Below are positions 62,531 to 64,000 of a DNA stretch of 64,000 bases, piece after piece (positions within the stretch are counted from its first letter, which is position 1; every line of letters begins with the position of its first letter). The translations under genes were made by a program, and so were the position numbers. Location of the stretch: NCBI GenBank assembly GCA_030604405.1, contig JAUVVY010000018.1, positions 1-64,000 on the forward strand. The letters are read 5' to 3'. The notes under the pieces are model-generated. The model made no database searches. It was not told the origin of the DNA and saw only the letters and a list, made by a program, of their open reading frames with translations. This DNA comes from a bacterium (GTDB taxonomy: Bacteria; Armatimonadota; Zipacnadia; Zipacnadales; UBA11051).

Positions 62531-64000
62531 GTGGCACAACCTTACGACTTTCCGACCATCGAGCGCAAATGGCAGGCCTACTGGGCCGACAACGCGCTCT
62601 TCGAGACCGACAATGACGCCGCCGGCGAGAAATTCTACCTCCTGGTGATGTTCCCGTACCCCTCGGGCAAGCTGCACATGGGCCATGTCCGCAACTACAT
62701 CATCGCCGACGTCATCGCCCGCTACAAGTCAATGCGCGGCTACAATGTCCTGCAGCCGATGGGCTGGGACGCCTTCGGACTGCCCGCCGAGAACGCCGCC
62801 ATCGAGAACCAGGTCCACCCCAACGACTGGACGCAGCGCTGCGTTGAGCAGATGAAGGAGCAGTTCGACGATCTCGGCATCACCTACGACTGGAGCCGCG
62901 AAATCAACGCCTCGCAGCCCGATTATTACAAGTGGACCCAGTGGCTCTTTTTGCAGATGTATCACAACGGCCTGGCGTACATGGGCGAGGCCACGGTCAA
63001 CTGGTGCCCCTCGTGCGCGACGGTGCTGGCCAACGAGGAGCTGGATGGCGACACTTGCGAGCGCTGTGGGAGCGTGGTCGAGCCGCGGGCGGTGCCGGGA
63101 CAGTGGTTCTTCAAGATAACCGATTTCGCCGACGACCTGCTGGACGACCTGGCTCAACTCGACAGGTGGCCGGAGTCGGTGCGCATTCAGCAGGCCAACT
63201 GGATCGGCCGCTCCGAGGGCGTCAGCTTCAGCCTCGATATAGACGGCTGCGACGAGCAGATGGAGGTCTTCACCACCCGCATTGACACCGTCTATGGGGT
63301 CACCTTCATGGTGCTGGCTCCGGAGCACCCGCTGGTGGCGGAGCTGACCGAGGCCACCGCCTATGAGCAGCCGGTGCGCGAGTTCGTCAAGCAGGCCATG
63401 CGCGAGGACGAGATCGAGCGCGCCGCTGTGGACACGGAAAAGCGCGGCATCTTCACCGGCGCCTACGCGGTCCATCCGCTGACCGGCGAGCGCGTCCCCA
63501 TCTGGGTGGCCAACTACGTGATGATGGGCTATGGCACCGGCGCGATCATGGCCGTGCCCGCCCACGACCAGCGCGACTTCGAATTCGCCCGCAAGTACGA
63601 CCTGCCTGTCCGGGTAGTCATCCAGCCCGAGGGCGAGAGCTTCGATGGCGAGACGATGGAGCAATCCTTCGAAGCCGTCGGCGTCCAGGTCAACTCGCAG
63701 GAGTTCGATGGCATGCCCTGCACCGAGGCCGCCGCGATGATCGCCGACCGCATGGAGGCCGAGGGCATCGGCCACCGTGACATCCACTACCGGTTGCTTG
63801 ACTGGCTGATCTCGCGGCAGCGCTACTGGGGCGCGCCGATCCCGATTGTCCACTGCGAAAAGTGCGGCCCGGTGCCGGTGCCTTATGAGGACCTGCCGGT
63901 GCTGCTGCCCACCGATGCCGAATTCAAGCCCACCGGCGAGTCACCGCTGGCCCTGCACGAGAGCTTCGTCAACACGACCTGCCCAAAGTGCGGCCAGCCG
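62531..64000 (+). CDS. leuS: Leucyl-tRNA synthetase, 5' part (runs off the window)
   Basis: GTG 62531 with GGGGAG eight bases upstream; 490 codons are visible and the frame is open at the edge. It charges tRNA-Leu. PYPSGKLHMGHVRNY holds the class I HIGH motif as H49-M-G-H52; QPMGWDAFGLPAENAAIENQ follows; NWCPSCATVL and CERCGSVVEP form a zinc-binding module; YGTGAIMAVPAHDQRDFEFA belongs to the CP1 editing domain. The KMSKS loop lies beyond the window. Confidence 0.95.
   Translation, partial: MAQPYDFPTIERKWQAYWADNALFETDNDAAGEKFYLLVMFPYPSGKLHMGHVRNYIIADVIARYKSMRGYNVLQPMGWDAFGLPAENAAIENQVHPNDWTQRCVEQMKEQFDDLGITYDWSREINASQPDYYKWTQWLFLQMYHNGLAYMGEATVNWCPSCATVLANEELDGDTCERCGSVVEPRAVPGQWFFKITDFADDLLDDLAQLDRWPESVRIQQANWIGRSEGVSFSLDIDGCDEQMEVFTTRIDTVYGVTFMVLAPEHPLVAELTEATAYEQPVREFVKQAMREDEIERAAVDTEKRGIFTGAYAVHPLTGERVPIWVANYVMMGYGTGAIMAVPAHDQRDFEFARKYDLPVRVVIQPEGESFDGETMEQSFEAVGVQVNSQEFDGMPCTEAAAMIADRMEAEGIGHRDIHYRLLDWLISRQRYWGAPIPIVHCEKCGPVPVPYEDLPVLLPTDAEFKPTGESPLALHESFVNTTCPKCGQP

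Overview
The window is GC-rich bacterial DNA (genetic code 11, frequent GTG and TTG starts behind strong Shine-Dalgarno sequences). The best lineage hint is the type IV prepilin-like protein at 26319-26951: an N-terminal stretch [17 protein letters not shown] and a C-terminal H-x9-DG segment, a style I associate with Armatimonadota and related soil or sediment bacteria. That placement is inference. A housekeeping backbone (folC, cysteine synthase, tRNA-Leu, yebC, pilB, leuS) is interleaved with accessory glycan-related genes and with unusually many palindromic intergenic repeats.

Layout. 1-12740: a large secreted heparinase-like/beta-propeller protein, M14 peptidase, folC, DegT aminotransferase, PIG-L deacetylase, cysteine synthase, a Gfo/Idh oxidoreductase and a NodB-type deacetylase. 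12741-18135: a small island of broken YD-repeat (Rhs) pieces alternating with small membrane proteins and a 22-repeat ankyrin protein. 18154-24728: Gfo/Idh, DegT, Gfo/Idh, an unrecognised nucleotidyltransferase-like protein and two amidohydrolases, mostly abutting. 24816-29672 (minus): URO-D family protein, prepilin, DJ-1/PfpI protein and two GYF-domain/zinc-ribbon membrane proteins. 29952-34016: sulfatase, creatininase and two overlapping iron-sulfur (QueG-like) proteins. 34066-35271: a 237-bp inverted-repeat element, a candidate small RNA, tRNA-Leu(CAG) with a near-consensus promoter, and a VIT/CCC1 membrane protein. 35869-51476: an ECF sigma factor, a probable anti-sigma factor, two secreted paralogues with pseudopilin-like ends, then five tandem paralogues of a secreted protein with two propeller-like halves around a central sandwich-like domain, with a sixth copy surviving only as a relic. 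51513-62055: membrane protein, BNR/sialidase-like protein, YebC, a HEPN-like protein, PilB, a single-domain GspF-like protein, a second ankyrin protein, a probable presenilin-type intramembrane protease and two small membrane proteins. 62531-64000: 5' part of leuS.

Working together: sulfatase, heparinase-like protein, deacetylases, sialidase-like protein, DegT and Gfo/Idh enzymes and amidohydrolases suggest breakdown and remodelling of sulfated or amino-sugar glycans. The sigma/anti-sigma pair beside the secreted paralogue array suggests a regulated surface or extracellular system whose ligand is unknown. PilB and the GspF-like protein belong to a type IV pilus/type II secretion machine that uses prepilins such as the one at 26319.

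The most unusual items are the five-copy secreted propeller array with its relic; the YD-fragment/membrane/ankyrin island; a bacterial presenilin-like protease; and several families of non-coding palindromic elements, including one family seen six times with common ends but two different cores, and a separate element with perfect 24-bp inverted repeats and an 8-bp target duplication.
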